Positions 14,488 through 22,807 are shown, counted from the stretch's first letter. The stretch is DNA of 32,465 nucleotides from Pseudomonas sp. GL-B-19 (GCF_019956415.1 NZ_JAHBDK010000056.1:1-32465); one strand, 5' to 3'. The notes: a model not told the origin generated them from the letters alone. Translations and numbers: made by a program.

Positions 14488-15246
14488 TCATTTGTCGCCA
14501 GCCTCGCGCCGCAGTTTGCCTGGGGAGGCGCGAAACTCGCGCAGCACGGCAGCGGCGAAGGCACTCTGAGAGCTGTAACCGACCCGACTGGCAATCTCGC
14601 CGATGGGCAACGGCGTTTCCCGCAGCAATCCCACCGCGATATGCAGTCGCCGACTGCGGATGTAATCCATCGGTGTCTGCCCGCACTCTGCGACAAATCG
14701 TGCGTGCAACCGGGCGCTGGACAACCCGGCCACGCGGGCCAGATCCGCCACTTGCAGTGGGTAGGCCGCGTATTGGTCGATGTGCGCATTCAAAGCCGCA
14801 TACGGCAGGCGTCGCCCCCCGACGCTGGCCGGTTTCGCATTGTTGAGGCTGGCCAATAACAGCACCGCACCCTGTTGCGCGATCAACGGATCGTTAACCT
14901 GACTGCCCGCCAGCCAACTGACCAATTGGCTTTGCCCGGCATCCAGTGACAAACGCCCGGCGTTGTCGAGCAGGCGGCGACTGGCCTCGGCATGCTCGCC
15001 AAGCGACTGTGAAACCCATTGATCGCTCGGCACATCGAGCACCAGGCAACGGCTGCCATTGCTGCTGCCGCAGGCATGATGGAAACCGGACGGCACCACC
15101 ACAAAGCTCTGCTGCACCACCTGACTGCCACGCCCGTCGACTTCGAAATCCAGCGCACCCGATAAGCCAAACACCAGTTGGGCGTGGTCGTGGCTGTGGA
15201 CGATCAGGTCGTCGGTGTACTGGCGTAGTGTGAGGATCGGTCTCAT
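14488..15246 (-). CDS. AraC-family transcriptional regulator
   Basis: This 252-residue protein has an N-terminal cupin-like sensor (HSHDHAQLVFGLSGALDFEV) and a C-terminal AraC DNA-binding domain with two helix-turn-helices (VADLARVAGLSSARLHARF; IGEIASRVGYSSQSAFAAAV). ATG 15246 is chosen because AGGAG lies 7 nt upstream. A natural target is the EamA transporter downstream on the same strand, but this is only inference from position. Confidence 0.9.
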   Translation of the reverse strand: MRPILTLRQYTDDLIVHSHDHAQLVFGLSGALDFEVDGRGSQVVQQSFVVVPSGFHHACGSSNGSRCLVLDVPSDQWVSQSLGEHAEASRRLLDNAGRLSLDAGQSQLVSWLAGSQVNDPLIAQQGAVLLLASLNNAKPASVGGRRLPYAALNAHIDQYAAYPLQVADLARVAGLSSARLHARFVAECGQTPMDYIRSRRLHIAVGLLRETPLPIGEIASRVGYSSQSAFAAAVLREFRASPGKLRREAGDK

Positions 15247-15292
15247 CACCGCTCTCCTGGGCAAGATGGGGCCAGTCTACACCGGCCCATGG

Positions 15293-15321
15293 TTGTCACA
15301 GGAATGACTCAACACTGTCAT
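15293..15321 (+). promoter_or_regulatory. Possible PhoB-binding (Pho box-like) site
   Basis: TTGTCAC (15293-15299) and CTGTCAT (15315-15321) are near-matches to the PhoB unit CTGTCAT. They are 22 bp apart, two 11-bp units; the middle unit ATGACTC matches poorly. The site is 55 bp before the metallophosphoesterase start. It is suggestive, not a full consensus. Confidence 0.3.
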
Positions 15322-15375
15322 GGTCAATTAACCCGACCGGCGCACGCTTGGAAAAACCATCGCAGAGGGTTGCCC

Positions 15376-16191
15376 ATGACCAGCGCCGAGCTCGCCAAAC
15401 CCAGTCGTAAGCAACGTGTGCGGACTTTGTGGATTTCTGATGTGCACTTGGGCACACGGGACTGCCAGGCCGAGCACCTGTCGCAGTTTCTCAAGGGCTA
15501 CCACGCGGACAAGATTTACCTGGTCGGCGACATCATCGATGGCTGGAAGCTGCGCGGTGGCATGTACTGGCCTCAGGCGCACACCAACGTGATCCGTCGT
15601 TTGCTGACCATGAGCAAGCGCGGCACTGAAGTCATCTACGTGACCGGCAATCACGACGAATTCCTGCGGCGTTATTCCAGGCTGATTCTGGGCAACATCC
15701 AATTGGTGGACGAGGCCGTGCACGTAACCGCCGATGGTCGTCATCTGCTGGTGATCCACGGCGATCAGTTCGATGTCATCACCCGGTATCACCGCTGGCT
15801 GGCCTTTCTGGGGGACTCGGCCTACGAATTCACCCTGACCCTCAACCGCTGGCTCAACCACTGGCGTGCGCGTTATGGCTACGGCTATTGGTCGTTGTCG
15901 GCGTACCTCAAGCACAAGGTAAAAACCGCGGTCAGTTTCATCAGCGATTTCGAGGAAGCCATCGCTCATGAATGTGTGAAACGCGAGTTGCATGGCGTGG
16001 TGTGCGGGCACATTCACCATGCCGAGATTCGCAAGGTCGGCGAGGTGGATTACCTCAATTGCGGGGATTGGGTGGAGTCGTGTACGGCGCTGATCGAGCA
16101 TTGGGACGGGACGATCGAGTTGTATCGCCTGGCGGATGCGCAGGCGCGGGAGGCGGAGTTGAGGGCGATTAAGGTTGTCGAGCCGGCTTGA
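15376..16191 (+). CDS. Metallophosphoesterase, PlcP/LpxH-like
   Basis: This 271-residue calcineurin-like phosphoesterase has all metal ligands visible: SDVHLG (Asp22, His24), GDIIDG (Asp52), GNHDE (Asn92, His93), HGDQFD (His128), GHIHHA (His212, His214). ATG 15376 has AGAGGG 6 nt upstream. Such proteins are usually annotated UDP-2,3-diacylglucosamine diphosphatase. However, length and motifs (YWPQAHTNVIRRLL, VIHGDQFDVITRYHRWLAFL) fit better the PlcP phospholipase C group, which removes phospholipid headgroups during phosphate starvation. True LpxH has a different C-terminus. A Pho-box-like site upstream agrees with PlcP but is weak. No agt glycosyltransferase is adjacent. Confidence 0.8.
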   Translation: MTSAELAKPSRKQRVRTLWISDVHLGTRDCQAEHLSQFLKGYHADKIYLVGDIIDGWKLRGGMYWPQAHTNVIRRLLTMSKRGTEVIYVTGNHDEFLRRYSRLILGNIQLVDEAVHVTADGRHLLVIHGDQFDVITRYHRWLAFLGDSAYEFTLTLNRWLNHWRARYGYGYWSLSAYLKHKVKTAVSFISDFEEAIAHECVKRELHGVVCGHIHHAEIRKVGEVDYLNCGDWVESCTALIEHWDGTIELYRLADAQAREAELRAIKVVEPA

Positions 16192-16215
16192 AATTGCGGT
16201 GACTGGGCTGGCCCC

Positions 16216-16308
16216 TTCGCGAGCAGGCTCACTCCTACAATTAGATCTCCAGTGAACACACATTTTGTGACTACCCGAGATCAACTGTAGGAGTGAGCCT
16301 GCTCGCGA
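16216..16308. repeat. REP pair
   Basis: TCGCGAGCAGGCTCACTCCT (from 16216) faces its inverse ending at 16308. It lies between the convergent metallophosphoesterase and HD-domain genes and may act as their shared 3' end. Confidence 0.8.
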
Positions 16309-16337
16309 TGGACCGCGCAGCGGTCCCCTGAGGTCTA

Positions 16338-16928
16338 TCAGGTGGGCGAATGCTCTTCCATCGCCGCCTTGTATATCGAGTTTTTGGGCTGCGCAAACAA
16401 CCGTTCCAGCATCGGTTCAAAGAAGCTCAGAGGCAGGTTTTCATACGCCGGGTCAAACGCCGCCGCATCGTACTTGGCACAAAACTCGATAGTCGCCTGA
16501 TACTGCGGATGCTCGCTGAACTGCTCGCGCAGATGCCGATCCATGCCCAAATAATGGAAGAAGTAATAGCCCTGGAAAATCCCGTGTTTTTCCACCATCC
16601 AAAGATTTTCAGCGCTGACAAATGGCTTGAGAATCGCCGCCGCAATGTCTGGATGGTTGTAGGAACCCAGCGTATCGCCGATGTCATGCAGTAGCGCGCA
16701 GACCACATATTCCTCGTCACGGCCATCGCGCCAGGCACGACTGGCGGTTTGCAGGGAGTGGGTGAGACGGTCGACCGGGAAGCCACCAAAATCGCCCTCC
16801 AGCAACTTCAGGTGCGACACAATCCGTGCCGGCAATTGTTTCGCATAGGCACTGAAGTCTGCGGCGATGATCGCCCAGTCTTCCTGTGTCCCATCCTTCA
16901 TGTGGGTGAAACGGGCGTTGGCATTCAT
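16338..16928 (-). CDS. HD-domain protein (phosphohydrolase or diiron oxygenase)
   Basis: This 196-residue cytoplasmic protein has the HD signature H57 ... H81-D82 (ALLHDIGDTLG), then H92 (YNHPD), H115 (VEKHGIF) and a late Asp (about 167). It is usually annotated 'predicted HD phosphohydrolase'. The pattern HDIGD...YNHPDIAAAILKPFV with several extra histidines is also shared with the diiron HD oxygenases (PhnZ/TmpB, inositol-oxygenase-like), so an oxygenase function is possible. It follows the DUF962 gene by 27 nt on the same strand and is probably co-transcribed with it. Confidence 0.8.
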   Translation of the reverse strand: MNANARFTHMKDGTQEDWAIIAADFSAYAKQLPARIVSHLKLLEGDFGGFPVDRLTHSLQTASRAWRDGRDEEYVVCALLHDIGDTLGSYNHPDIAAAILKPFVSAENLWMVEKHGIFQGYYFFHYLGMDRHLREQFSEHPQYQATIEFCAKYDAAAFDPAYENLPLSFFEPMLERLFAQPKNSIYKAAMEEHSPT

Positions 16929-16955
16929 CGGCTATTCTCTTCTTGTTCACGGTGC

Positions 16956-17267
16956 TTAAAACGGCACGCGGCCCAGAATCATGTCGCGGTACATGACAAA
17001 GTCGCCGAGCAGGCTATAAAGAGGATGTTGGAAGGTGGCAGGTCGATTCTTCTCAAAGAAGAAATGCCCGACCCAGGCGAAGCTGTAACCCGCCAGCGGA
17101 AGGGCCCATAACATCAGCCATGCGCCTTTGCCGATGCTCAGAGCGAGAATGAAAATGACCAGCGTGGTGCCGATAAAGTGCAGTCGTCGGCAAGTGCTGT
17201 CGCTGTGTTCGCTGAGGTAATACGGGTAGAACTCAGCGAAGCTGTTGAAACGTTTGATGTTTTCCAC
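16956..17267 (-). CDS. DUF962/Mpo1-like membrane protein
   Basis: GTG 17267 gives a 103-residue protein starting (V/M)ENIKRFNSFAEFYPYYLSEH, which matches the usual start of the short bacterial DUF962 family. The longer open frame to 17348 runs through AT-rich, probably non-coding sequence. It has three to four hydrophobic segments and the conserved histidines of the family (YYLSEHSDSTCRRLHFIG, WVGHFFFEKNRPATFQHP). Yeast Mpo1 is an Fe(II) dioxygenase acting on 2-hydroxy fatty acids; the bacterial role is unproven. Pairing with a possible HD oxygenase downstream is notable. Confidence 0.8.
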   Translation of the reverse strand: MENIKRFNSFAEFYPYYLSEHSDSTCRRLHFIGTTLVIFILALSIGKGAWLMLWALPLAGYSFAWVGHFFFEKNRPATFQHPLYSLLGDFVMYRDMILGRVPF

Positions 17268-17430
17268 GACTGCGATCTCTGTGGTTATTGTTCTGATTGC
17301 AAGTTGTGCTGCGGGTAGCTTATTTGAGTCTAGAGTGATCAATGGCATCAGCCAGTGACAATGGGCGCCACTTTAGTATCCTTCGAAAACCAGCCGCGTC
17401 AGACGGCTCACTGAACAGTAAGTAAACGCC

Positions 17431-18492
17431 ATGAGCGAACGAACGACTTCTTCAAGCTGGGCGATGGGGATTGTCAAAGCACTGGAGATGGACGGCCTGG
17501 ATTGCCGGGTTCTGTTCCAGCAGCTAGGGCTCGACTACGCATCACTGGATGATCCGGATGCGCGTTTCCCGCAAGACTCCATGACGCGACTGTGGCAGCG
17601 CGCGGTTGAGCTGTCCGGTAACCCGGCAATAGGACTGAATATGGGCAAGGTGGTGCGACCGGCTTCCTTCCATGTCGCGGGTTACGCGTTAATGTCCAGC
17701 CAGACCCTGGCCGAAGGCTTTCAGCGACTGGTGCGCTATCAGCGGATCATTGCCGAAAGTGCCGACCTGAGTTTCCACCTGCTGGACGAGGGCTATGCGC
17801 TGATTCTGACGGTTCACGGCGATCATCTGCCGCCGACCCGGCAAAGCGCTGAAGCTTCAATGGCCTGTGCGCTGGCGTTATGCGGCTGGTTGACCGGGCG
17901 TACCTTGCAACCGCGCAAGGTGTTGGTGCAGGGCGATGAGCCCGCTGACCTTGAGCCCTATAAACAAGCCTTTCATGCGCCGTTGGTGTTCAACGCACCT
18001 TACGACGCATTGATCTTCGAACGTGCCGACATGGAAGCGCCACTGCCCACTGCCAACGAGGCGATGGCGCTGTTGCATGACCGGTTTGCCGGCGAGTACC
18101 TGGCGCGGTTCTCCGAAACCCGCGTGACGCACAAGGCGCGTCAGGTGGTGTGCCGTCTGCTGCCACAGGGCGAACCTAAACGCGAAACGGTGGCGCAGAC
18201 GCTGCACCTGTCGCAACGCACCTTGCAACGACGCTTGCAGGAAGAGGGCACCAGTTTTCAGACATTGCTCGATGACACTCGGCGCGAATTGGCCGAGCAA
18301 TACCTGGCCCAGCCCACCATGACCCTGCTGGAAATTGCCTACCTGCTGGGATTCGCCGACCCGAGCAATTTCTTCCGCGCGTTCCGCCGCTGGTTTGACG
18401 CCACCCCCGGCGAGTACCGGGCGCACATGACCGGAGCGGCGGCGCAGGTCAGTGTCGCCAGAAAGCAGGAATGCACAGAACAAACACCGTAA
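17431..18492 (+). CDS. AraC-family regulator with Arabinose_bd-like N-terminus
   Basis: This 353-residue protein has the N-terminal ligand-binding domain typical of the OruR/ArgR-like AraC group (LFQQLGLDYASLDDPDARFP, NPAIGLNMGKVVRPASFHVAGY). It ends in an AraC domain (about 235-335: ETVAQTLHLSQRTLQRRLQE; TLLEIAYLLGFADPSNFFRA; PGEYR). The ligand is unknown. Its last 44 nt overlap the 3' end of trkH on the other strand. Confidence 0.9.
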   Translation: MSERTTSSSWAMGIVKALEMDGLDCRVLFQQLGLDYASLDDPDARFPQDSMTRLWQRAVELSGNPAIGLNMGKVVRPASFHVAGYALMSSQTLAEGFQRLVRYQRIIAESADLSFHLLDEGYALILTVHGDHLPPTRQSAEASMACALALCGWLTGRTLQPRKVLVQGDEPADLEPYKQAFHAPLVFNAPYDALIFERADMEAPLPTANEAMALLHDRFAGEYLARFSETRVTHKARQVVCRLLPQGEPKRETVAQTLHLSQRTLQRRLQEEGTSFQTLLDDTRRELAEQYLAQPTMTLLEIAYLLGFADPSNFFRAFRRWFDATPGEYRAHMTGAAAQVSVARKQECTEQTP

Positions 18493-19903
18493 TGATCTCC
18501 AGTCGGCCGAGCAGCATGCCGAACGACAGAATCCACTTGGCGGCGTCCGGCAACGACGAAAAGTTACCTGACGGCCCGATGGTCGCACCCAACCCCGGCC
18601 CGACGCCGGACACGGTGCTGGCCGCACCGGTCAGGGCGGTCATCCAGTCCACGCCGAGCAGCGACAGCAGCAGCGCGATGACGCAGATGGTGATGGCGAA
18701 GAAGAACGAAAAGGTCAGGATCGAACGCACGATTTCTTCGTCGAGACGGTGACCGTTGTACTTCTGCTTGATCACCGCTCGCGGGTGAATCAATTGGTTA
18801 AGGTTGGCCTTGAGCAGGATGTAGGCGACCTGAAAGCGGAAAATCTTGATCCCGCCAGCTGTCGAGCCGGAGCAACCGCCGACAAAGCCCAGGTAAAAGA
18901 ACAGCATCAGCGAGAAATTGCCCCACAGGCTGTAGTCCCCCAACGCGAAACCGGTGGTCGTGACCACCGATGTCACGTTAAACGCCACATGCCGCAAGGC
19001 TTCGAGCCAATGCAGTTGGGTGGTCCACCAGTACCAGGTGCCGAGCACCAGCCAGGTCACCAGCAACATGCCGAGCAACCCCTGAACCTGCTGATCCTTG
19101 ATCAATGCCCGACGATTGCCGCGCAAGGTTGCTACGTACAGGGTGAAGGGCAGGCTGCCGAGAATCATGATGACAATCGCCACCCAGTGCACCGCCGGTT
19201 GCGTCCATTTGGCCAGCGACTGGTCCGACGTGGAAAAGCCGCCAGTGGAGATCGCTGACATCGCGTGGTTGATTGCATCAAACAGGCTCATCCCGGCCCA
19301 CCAGAGCGCCAGGCTACCGACAATGGTGATGCCGACGTAGGCCGCCACGATCAGACGCGCCACCATGTGCGAACGGGGCATGACTTTTTCAGAGCGGTCC
19401 GACGACTCGGTCTGAAACAGGCGCATGCCACCAATACGCAGCAGCGGCAGAATCGCTACCGCCATGCCGATAAAGCCGATGCCGCCGAGCCAGTGCAACA
19501 GCGAACGCCATATCAAAATGCCGGGGGACATGGTGTCCAGGCCGCTGAGTACCGTCGAACCGGTGGCGGTAATGCCGGACATGCTTTCAAAGATCGAGTC
19601 AGTGAAACTGACGTGCTGAGCCAGCAAAAACGGCAGAGCGGCGAAGATGCACACCACCAGCCAACTGCTGACGGTCAACAGGTACATGTCCCGTGGGCGC
19701 AGGTGTATGTGTTCGGGACGACCAGGGATGATCAGCGCCAGGCCTGCGACAAAGGTAATCATGCTCGACCACAGGAACGATGGTAGCTCGTGGGTGCGGT
19801 CGAAAATCACCAGGGTCGCCATGGGCACGATCATGGCGATCGCCAGCGTGATCAGGAAGATGCCGATGATAAAACCGATAATCCGTAAGGTCGGCAACGC
19901 CAT
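18449..19903 (-). CDS. trkH: TrkH potassium-uptake channel subunit
   Basis: This 484-residue inner-membrane protein has four repeated pore modules whose selectivity-filter segments are visible: ITATGSTVLSG, ISTGGFSTSD, VTTTGFALGD and VSGVGPGLG. It works with the NAD-binding ring protein TrkA (not in this window) for K+ uptake. The start at ATG 19903 (MALPTLRIIGFIIG) gives a normal family length. It is divergent from the nitroreductase gene. Confidence 0.95.
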   Translation of the reverse strand: MALPTLRIIGFIIGIFLITLAIAMIVPMATLVIFDRTHELPSFLWSSMITFVAGLALIIPGRPEHIHLRPRDMYLLTVSSWLVVCIFAALPFLLAQHVSFTDSIFESMSGITATGSTVLSGLDTMSPGILIWRSLLHWLGGIGFIGMAVAILPLLRIGGMRLFQTESSDRSEKVMPRSHMVARLIVAAYVGITIVGSLALWWAGMSLFDAINHAMSAISTGGFSTSDQSLAKWTQPAVHWVAIVIMILGSLPFTLYVATLRGNRRALIKDQQVQGLLGMLLVTWLVLGTWYWWTTQLHWLEALRHVAFNVTSVVTTTGFALGDYSLWGNFSLMLFFYLGFVGGCSGSTAGGIKIFRFQVAYILLKANLNQLIHPRAVIKQKYNGHRLDEEIVRSILTFSFFFAITICVIALLLSLLGVDWMTALTGAASTVSGVGPGLGATIGPSGNFSSLPDAAKWILSFGMLLGRLEIITVFVLCIPAFWRH

Positions 19904-19936
19904 GAAGTCCGCTCGGGCTATTGTGGGAGGGGCGCC

Positions 19937-19964
19937 ATTCTACCTGTGGGGCAGGGCATGTAAA
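19937..19964 (-). promoter_or_regulatory. Sigma-70-type promoter of trkH
   Basis: On the minus strand TTTACA (19964-19959) and TAGAAT (19942-19937) are 16 bp apart, 34 bp before the trkH start codon. Confidence 0.5.
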
Positions 19965-20023
19965 CCGACGCCGCTTGCGCACTTGCAGATAGAATAGCCA
20001 AACATTTTTTCAGGAGGTGGCCG

Positions 20024-20590
20024 ATGCAGGCTCTCGACGCTTTGCTCAACCGTGTTTCCGTTCCACGACTCATCGATCCGGCACCGACTGCAGCGCAGCG
20101 CGAAGTCCTGTTTTGCGCGGCCATGCGCGCCCCGGACCACGGCCATTTGCAGCCTTGGCGCTTTCTGACGGTCGAGGGCGTGGCGCGCGAGCAAATGGGC
20201 GAGTTGCTGGCCGAAGCGGCGAGGCTGCAAGACAGCGAGGTGTCGGAAGCGGCGCTGGACAAGGCGCGCAACGGCCCACTGCGTGCGCCATTGGTGGTGG
20301 TGGTGATTGCGCGGGTGCAGGATCACGTCAAATACCCGAAATCCGAACAACGGCTGGCAGCGGGCTGCGCGGCTCATGGAATTTTGCTGGCGGCGTATGC
20401 GCAAGGGATTGGCGCGGTGTGGCGCACCGGTGACTTGGCGTATTCGGCGCATGTGGCCAAAGGGCTGGGTTTGGCTGAAGGGGAAGAGGTGATTGCGTTC
20501 CTTTACCTCGGCACGCCGCAGAAAGAACCGCGCGTGGCCGAGAAAGTCGACCTCGCCGAATTCGTCGGCGCCTGGCCCGCTAAATCCTGA
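20024..20590 (+). CDS. Nitroreductase-family FMN oxidoreductase (YdjA-like)
   Basis: This 188-residue protein has the short single-domain nitroreductase fold: an N-terminal FMN-binding stretch AMRAPDHGHLQPWRFLTVEG, a middle dimerisation region, and GIGAVWRTG and IAFLYLGTPQKEP near the C-terminus, as in E. coli YdjA. Such enzymes reduce nitroaromatics or quinones with NAD(P)H; the natural substrate is unknown. AGGAGG (20011-20016) lies 7 nt before ATG 20024. A strong hairpin follows the gene. Confidence 0.9.
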   Translation: MQALDALLNRVSVPRLIDPAPTAAQREVLFCAAMRAPDHGHLQPWRFLTVEGVAREQMGELLAEAARLQDSEVSEAALDKARNGPLRAPLVVVVIARVQDHVKYPKSEQRLAAGCAAHGILLAAYAQGIGAVWRTGDLAYSAHVAKGLGLAEGEEVIAFLYLGTPQKEPRVAEKVDLAEFVGAWPAKS

Positions 20591-20601
20591 AGATCAAAAG
20601 A

Positions 20602-20683
20602 ATCGCAGCCTCGTTTCACTCGACAGCTGCTACAGAGATATGTGTACATCTGTAGGAGCTGTCGAGTGAAACGAGGCTGCGAT
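20602..20683. repeat. Near-perfect 33-bp hairpin (REP family 2) between convergent genes
   Basis: ATCGCAGCCTCGTTTCACTC (from 20602) continues for 33 bases that are mirrored at 20651-20683 with one mismatch, across a 16-nt loop. It sits between the nitroreductase gene and cpxA, whose 3' ends face each other, and probably ends or stabilises both transcripts. Confidence 0.8.
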
Positions 20684-20704
20684 CTTTAAGCATCACCATT
20701 GCAT

Positions 20705-22045
20705 TTATGGCTGGACGACGGCCCCCGGCACCAGCGGCAATTCCAGGCTGGCCACAAACCCGCCCTGCGGATGATTGGCCAGCACCAGACTCCCGCCATG
20801 TCGTTCCGCTGCGCGGCGCGCAATCGCCAGGCCCAAACCGTGCCCGGCCGCCGTTTGCCCAGGTGCTCGATAAAAGGGCTCACCCAACTGGTGCAAATGC
20901 TCAGCATCTACGCCCGGCCCATGGTCACGCACGCTGACCACAATACGCTCACCCTGACGCACGGCCTGCATTTCGATCGACTGCCCGACCGGGTTAAAGC
21001 GCTGAGCGTTGCGCAGCAGATTGTCGACGGCACGCTCGATCATCGTCGGCCAGCCTTTGAGGTTCAATTGCGGCTCTGCCTCAAGGCGCACGTTTTGCTC
21101 CGGCGAACCCAGTTGCGCCTCCTTTTGCAGCGTGTTGAGCAACGCATTCAGGTCGACCTCTTCGGCGCTGGCGTTATCGGCATCGACCCGCGCCAGCACC
21201 AGGATCTCACTGATCAACGCTTCCAGCCGGTCGCATTCGCGGGTCAGGCGCGGCCAGAGTTTTTCACGTTCTTCAGGGTTGGCTCGTTCCGCTAATGCCA
21301 GAGCGATGCGCAGGCGGGCGAGCGGGGAGCGTAGTTCATGCGACACATCGCGAAGCAATTGCCGCTGACTGCCGATCAGGCTTTGCAGGCGCGAGCCCAT
21401 GCGATTGAAGTCGTTGGCCAGCACGCCGAATTCATCGCGTCGGTTGGCCAGTTTCACCAGGCTGTTTTGCTGATAAGTGGTTTGTCCCAGGTCATGCACT
21501 GCGCCACGCAAACGGCTGAGCGGGCGGGTGATCGACAGTGTGACGAACAGGCTGAACAAGGTCAGCACCACCAAGGCAATGCCCAGCGCACTCAATGGCC
21601 ACAGCAGGCTTTCGCGGTGCCATGAATCCAGTTCAGGGTGAGGGATGCGGTAGATCAGAAGGTAGGTGTCGCCGGTTTTTTCGCTGGTGTACTCCGCCGT
21701 CAAACGACGCCATGGCAGACGCCGGTCATCGTTGTTCTGCCTAGCTTCAAACGCCGCCGCGCGACGAGGGAAGGTGCCTCGCACCACCGGGTCGCCGCTC
21801 TCGTTCAACACCTGAACGTCAATGTGATATTGACGTTTGCGCTGTTCCAGAATGTCCTGAGCGGCTTCTTCACCCTGGGATTCGTAGGTTTGTGTCCACT
21901 GTTCGGCCAGTGTATTGAGGCCCGGATGGCGGCTGAGAATCCACGCGTCCTGATTGAGCATGTGCCCCAGCAGCATGGACAGCCCTGCCACGAGAGCGAT
22001 GGCCAGCCAGAAGCTGGCCAAAATACGCCAGAACAATGAACGCAC
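20705..22045 (-). CDS. cpxA: CpxA sensor histidine kinase
   Basis: This 446-residue inner-membrane kinase has TM1 (about 8-28), a periplasmic sensor (about 30-160), TM2 (about 165-187), HAMP (SITRPLSRLRGAV), the phosphoacceptor helix with His in RDVSHELRSPLARL, the N box DNLLRNAQRF, the G1 box RDHGPGVD and the G2 box GHGLGLAIA. GTG 22045 is the start, with AGGA 6 nt upstream. It is the partner of CpxR (22991-23668) and senses misfolded envelope proteins. The order cpxR-cpxP-like-cpxA matches PA3204-PA3206 of P. aeruginosa (from memory). REP elements separate the genes. Confidence 0.88.
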   Translation of the reverse strand: MRSLFWRILASFWLAIALVAGLSMLLGHMLNQDAWILSRHPGLNTLAEQWTQTYESQGEEAAQDILEQRKRQYHIDVQVLNESGDPVVRGTFPRRAAAFEARQNNDDRRLPWRRLTAEYTSEKTGDTYLLIYRIPHPELDSWHRESLLWPLSALGIALVVLTLFSLFVTLSITRPLSRLRGAVHDLGQTTYQQNSLVKLANRRDEFGVLANDFNRMGSRLQSLIGSQRQLLRDVSHELRSPLARLRIALALAERANPEEREKLWPRLTRECDRLEALISEILVLARVDADNASAEEVDLNALLNTLQKEAQLGSPEQNVRLEAEPQLNLKGWPTMIERAVDNLLRNAQRFNPVGQSIEMQAVRQGERIVVSVRDHGPGVDAEHLHQLGEPFYRAPGQTAAGHGLGLAIARRAAERHGGSLVLANHPQGGFVASLELPLVPGAVVQP

Positions 22046-22072
22046 AGAAAGTCCTCACACAAACACAAATCC

Positions 22073-22161
22073 CTGTGGGAGCGAGCCTGCTCGCGATAGC
22101 GTGAGCACATTCAGCATCAACGTGACTGAAAGACCGCTATCGCGAGCAGGCTCGCTCCCAC
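22073..22161. repeat. REP pair between cpxA and the cpxP-like gene
   Basis: CTGTGGGAGCGAGCCTGCTC (from 22073) faces its inverse ending 22161. On the cpxP-cpxA transcript this could protect the upstream message and lower cpxA expression. Confidence 0.8.
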
Positions 22162-22219
22162 ATTAGATTGGGTGGTATCAGACCCAACGGGGTTGAGCCG
22201 TCGGGTCCGGGTTAGCGCA

Positions 22220-22657
22220 TTATTGCGCTTTTTGCGGTTGTTGCGCTTTCCAGGCCTTGAACTCAGCCCATTCGGCGCGACGCTCAGCCTGTTTTTTCTG
22301 GATCTCGTCGAATTGCTTCTGTTGGTCCGGTTTCAGCAGGGCACGCACCTCGGCCTCGGCTTTTTTGTGGTTGGCCGCCATTTCGTCTTTCATGGCTTTC
22401 TGGTCGGCAGGCGAGAGTTTTTCCAGGTACTTGTCGACCAGTTGCTTACGCTCGTGCATCTGTTCGCTCATGATCTTGCGGATCTGCTCGCGCTGTTCGC
22501 GGCTCAGGTCCAGCTGGCTGTACGGGCCTTTACCGTGCATGCCGTGCATCTGACCGCCGTGGTACGAGCCGTCCATCGGGCCGCTGCCTTCAGGCATGGC
22601 CATGGCAACGGTCGGCAGGGTGGCGGCGAACATCAGAGCGATAAGAGTCTTGCGCAT
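22220..22657 (-). CDS. CpxP/Spy-family periplasmic protein
   Basis: This 145-residue protein starts at ATG 22657 (MRKTLIALMFAATLPTVAMA, signal peptide) after AAGGAG. The mature part is helical with a Met/His/Gly-rich N-terminus (GSYHGGQMHGMHGKG, possible metal binding) and degenerate LTxxQ motifs (LDLSREQREQI; LLKPDQQKQF) that define CpxP/Spy proteins. These damp CpxA signalling or act as periplasmic chaperones. A CpxR-box-like site lies ~85 bp upstream. Confidence 0.88.
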   Translation of the reverse strand: MRKTLIALMFAATLPTVAMAMPEGSGPMDGSYHGGQMHGMHGKGPYSQLDLSREQREQIRKIMSEQMHERKQLVDKYLEKLSPADQKAMKDEMAANHKKAEAEVRALLKPDQQKQFDEIQKKQAERRAEWAEFKAWKAQQPQKAQ

Positions 22658-22739
22658 GGTGAATCTCCTTGTCTCGTTCCCGGTACGTTCCGGATGAGTA
22701 CAGATTACGCAGGTCAAGGTCAGCGGCGGTCAGCGAAGC

Positions 22740-22755
22740 GTAAAGCTTGGGTAAA
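22740..22755 (+). promoter_or_regulatory. CpxR-box-like site
   Basis: GTAAA (22740-22744), a 6-bp spacer and GTAAA (22751-22755) match the CpxR pattern GTAAA-N5-GTAAA with one extra base. It lies 83-98 bp upstream of the cpxP-like start codon, with its repeats on the strand opposite to the gene. Confidence 0.5.
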
Positions 22756-22807
22756 GACGATTTCGTACCAACCTGACACTTCCACCACCTTTTGAATACG
22801 CACGCCC

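Noticed and set aside
17268..17348. Longer start for the DUF962 protein (130 residues)
   Set aside because: The added part is AT-rich and non-conserved in composition; the GTG at 17267 gives the usual family N-terminus.
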